Source: an uncultured Synergistaceae bacterium
GTDB lineage: Bacteria > Synergistota > Synergistia > Synergistales > Dethiosulfovibrionaceae
Direction: 5' to 3'
Assembly: GCA_902489135.1 (NCBI GenBank)
Contig: CABTYW010000025.1
Span: 1-25,841 of the forward strand
Length of the DNA stretch: 25,841 nucleotides
Shown here in pieces: positions 24,475 through 25,841 of this stretch. A program made the translations under genes and the position numbers. Within the stretch, counting starts at the first letter, position 1. The number at the start of each line of letters is the position of its first letter. Below the pieces are notes generated by a model. That model was not told the origin of the DNA. It saw nothing but the letters and a program-made list of their open reading frames with translations, and did not search any database.

Positions 24475-24635
24475 AGTGAATAAAGGACTCCGAAAAGAAG
24501 GAAGCCGGTGTAAATCCGGCGCGGCCCCGCCGCTGTAACTCAGACAAATCCAGACTGCGTCACTGATCTTGCCATCGGGAAGACATGGATGAGGAAGAAG
24601 AGTAGCCAGAATATTTCTTTATCGGAGCTTTAAAA
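24475..24635 (+). ncRNA. Cobalamin riboswitch aptamer
   Basis: Binds adenosylcobalamin or a related cobamide and controls the downstream genes. The closing stem is AAAG/CTCCG (24482-24492) with CGGAG/CTTT (24623-24631). The core has GGAAGCCGGTGTAAATCCGG, then GCGGCCCCGCCGCTGTAA, and the B12-box-like GTCACTGATC and AGCCAGAATA, all in the usual order. It lies directly behind a strong promoter and before an intrinsic terminator, upstream of cbiK and an ABC permease, a typical B12-repressed set. Confidence 0.93.
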
Positions 24636-24692
24636 GGGGGAATGTTTGCGTGGGCGAACTCCTGTGCAGCTGAGCAGCAGCAAGTTGCGGAG

Positions 24693-24723
24693 GAGACTGT
24701 GCGTACGCGCCGGTCTCTTTTTT
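24693..24723 (+). terminator. Intrinsic terminator, riboswitch expression platform
   Basis: GAGACTG (24693-24699) pairs with CGGTCTC (24711-24717), with a small GCG/CGC helix in the loop, followed by six T residues. Flanking GCGGAG (24688-24693) can instead pair with CTCCGC (24728-24733), so a competing structure is possible. The likely logic is termination when cobalamin is bound. Confidence 0.8.
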
Positions 24724-24791
24724 GTTCTCCGCTCTTTCAACGGAGGGCTCCAGTGACCTCAGGGTCTGAATTACGAAAGGAATGTGTAAAA

Positions 24792-25679
24792 ATGTCTTTT
24801 AAATCTATGCTTCTGGCGCTTGCATTTACGGCTGTCGCATTTTCCGGCATGAGCTGCGCGGCTCCTCACAAAGAAAAAGAGGACAAACAGGCCATTCTCA
24901 TCGCTTCTTTCGGCACGTCGGTCCCGTCGGCCCGCAAAGCCATCGACAATCTGGTAGCCACCACGAAAAAAGCCTTCCCCGGCGTTGAAGTGCGCCTGGC
25001 CTTCACCTCCAACATCATTCGCCGCAAACTCAAGCGCGAAGGCAAGAAAAACGTTCCGTCCACGCCCGTAGAGGCGCTGGCCGCGCTCAACGACGAAGGG
25101 TTCAATAAAGTCTGCGTCGTCTCCACTCACATCATTCCCGGCGCCGAGTACGACGACGTGAAAGGCGTGGTTAAGGCCTTCAGTTCGCTGAAGGGCAAGT
25201 ACGGCTTCAAAAAGCTGACTTTGGGCAAGGCCGCGCTCAACAGCGTTGAAGCCTGCGACGAGGTGGCCGACATTCTCGTCAGGAGATTTGCCAAGGTGCC
25301 CGCCGACGAGGCCATTGTGCTCATGGGACACGGCACGCCTCATCATATTGCAAACGCCATGTACTGCCAGCTTCAGGTCGCTCTGAATAAAAAGGCCGAC
25401 GGCCGTTTCTTCATCGGCACGGTGGAAAATACGCCTTTGATCGAGGACGTCATCGCCGGCCTGAAAAAGGCGGGATACAAGAAGGCGCTCCTTTCGCCGC
25501 TCATGGTGGTTGCCGGCGATCACGCGCAGAACGACCTGGCCGGTAAGGACGACCCCGAATCCTGGCTGAACCTCATCAAGAAGGAAGGCATCGCCGTCGA
25601 CACGTACCTGTACGGCCTCGGCGAGGACAAGAATTTTGCGGCGTACTTCGTGAATAACCTCAAGGCTGCGATGAATTAA
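24792..25679 (+). CDS. cbiK: Exported sirohydrochlorin cobaltochelatase (CbiK, periplasmic type)
   Basis: A 295-residue class II chelatase that inserts cobalt into sirohydrochlorin in anaerobic B12 synthesis. ILIASFGTSVPSARKAI opens the CbiK fold; likely metal-binding histidines are H113 (STHIIPGAEYDDV), H180 (MGHGTPHH) and perhaps H244 (AGDHAQND). An N-terminal signal-like stretch (MSFKSMLLALAFTAVAFSGMSCAA) means it is exported; a cysteine at 22 could be lipidated but the box is atypical. Exported CbiK is known from Desulfovibrio, where roles in haem or metal handling have been suggested. AAAGGA precedes the ATG at 24792; the frame is open back to 24642, but that part overlaps the terminator. 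An ABC permease gene follows two bases later. Confidence 0.93.
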   Translation: MSFKSMLLALAFTAVAFSGMSCAAPHKEKEDKQAILIASFGTSVPSARKAIDNLVATTKKAFPGVEVRLAFTSNIIRRKLKREGKKNVPSTPVEALAALNDEGFNKVCVVSTHIIPGAEYDDVKGVVKAFSSLKGKYGFKKLTLGKAALNSVEACDEVADILVRRFAKVPADEAIVLMGHGTPHHIANAMYCQLQVALNKKADGRFFIGTVENTPLIEDVIAGLKKAGYKKALLSPLMVVAGDHAQNDLAGKDDPESWLNLIKKEGIAVDTYLYGLGEDKNFAAYFVNNLKAAMN

Positions 25680-25681
25680 CC

Positions 25682-25841
25682 ATGCCGCAGCCGTCGGAAG
25701 CCGCACTTTTTGAACAGTTCCGCCGGAAACGCCGCCGTTTTTTTACCCTTCTCGGCACGGCGCTTCTGACGTCTCTGCTCCTGACGGCGCTGTGGCGGAT
25801 CGCACAGGGAGAGTGGGACATTCCACTCTCCTCTGTTTTTA
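25682..25841 (+). CDS. FecCD/BtuC-type ABC transporter permease, N-terminus (gene runs off the window)
   Basis: The frame starts with MPQPSEAALFEQFRRKRRRF, then a hydrophobic helix (FTLLGTALLTSLLLTALW) and GEWDIPLSSVF, the usual N-terminal pattern of FecCD-family permeases for cobalamin, iron-siderophore or haem (the conserved G.x.is...v segment before the first periplasmic loop). It begins two bases after the cbiK stop and shares its riboswitch, so cobalamin or cobalt-related corrinoid uptake is the likely role. Only 53 codons are visible. Confidence 0.78.
   Translation, partial: MPQPSEAALFEQFRRKRRRFFTLLGTALLTSLLLTALWRIAQGEWDIPLSSVF

Noticed and set aside
24642..24791. N-terminal extension of CbiK
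   Set aside because: It overlaps the riboswitch terminator; the ATG at 24792 starts a clear signal peptide.

Overview
The window is a 25.8 kb chromosomal segment of a Gram-negative, GC-rich bacterium. Evidence for an outer membrane includes a TolC-family protein, periplasmic binding proteins and an exported CbiK-type chelatase. Two solute ABC systems, including a full branched-chain amino acid transporter, together with a short Psd, a ferritin and a B12-controlled locus suggest an amino-acid-fermenting anaerobe. Synergistota (for example Pyramidobacter relatives) is my first guess and a gut Desulfovibrionaceae the second. This is inference from gene content and was not tested.

Layout. 1-4161 (+): the 3' two thirds of gyrA, then psd, pssA and an alpha/beta hydrolase, closed by a strong bidirectional terminator. 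4365-8773 (-): an iron(III)-type ABC transporter whose binding protein gene is followed by a terminator, then a fused permease with an extra extracytoplasmic N-terminal domain, then the ATPase; a Fur-like operator overlaps its promoter. 9016-13650 (-): livK-livH-livM-livG-livF, with livM broken by an apparent one-base deletion. 14194-15288 (+): ferritin and an NADPH-dependent FMN reductase.

15400-18780 (-) is an AT-richer, decayed prophage island. It holds a MuF-like minor head protein fragment carrying a C-terminal toxin-like domain, an overlapping DUF4926-like small gene (candidate immunity), small unknown genes, a DUF4231/SLATT-like two-helix membrane protein, two tiny paralogous hydrophobic ORFs each with its own promoter, and a tape measure gene scattered over several frames. 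Many gene ends carry hairpins, and two of these belong to one direct repeat.

18826-19138 (-): a tRNA operon, Thr(TGT)-Tyr(GTA)-Thr(GGT), behind a perfect consensus promoter; the phage island begins at its terminator. 19273-20733 (-): a TolC-like outer membrane factor. 20969-23689 (-): an acyl-CoA synthetase, an exported M23 peptidase and a small CPHC thioredoxin-like protein in one operon. 23815-24225 (-): a GNAT acetyltransferase. 24440-25841 (+): a strong promoter, a cobalamin riboswitch with an intrinsic terminator, an exported cobaltochelatase (cbiK) and the start of a FecCD/BtuC-type permease.

Starts were reassigned for several genes (permease, livK, livG, ferritin, GNAT, cbiK, pssA) on the basis of ribosome binding sites, promoters or family residue numbering. 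No CRISPR array, insertion sequence or rRNA was seen.
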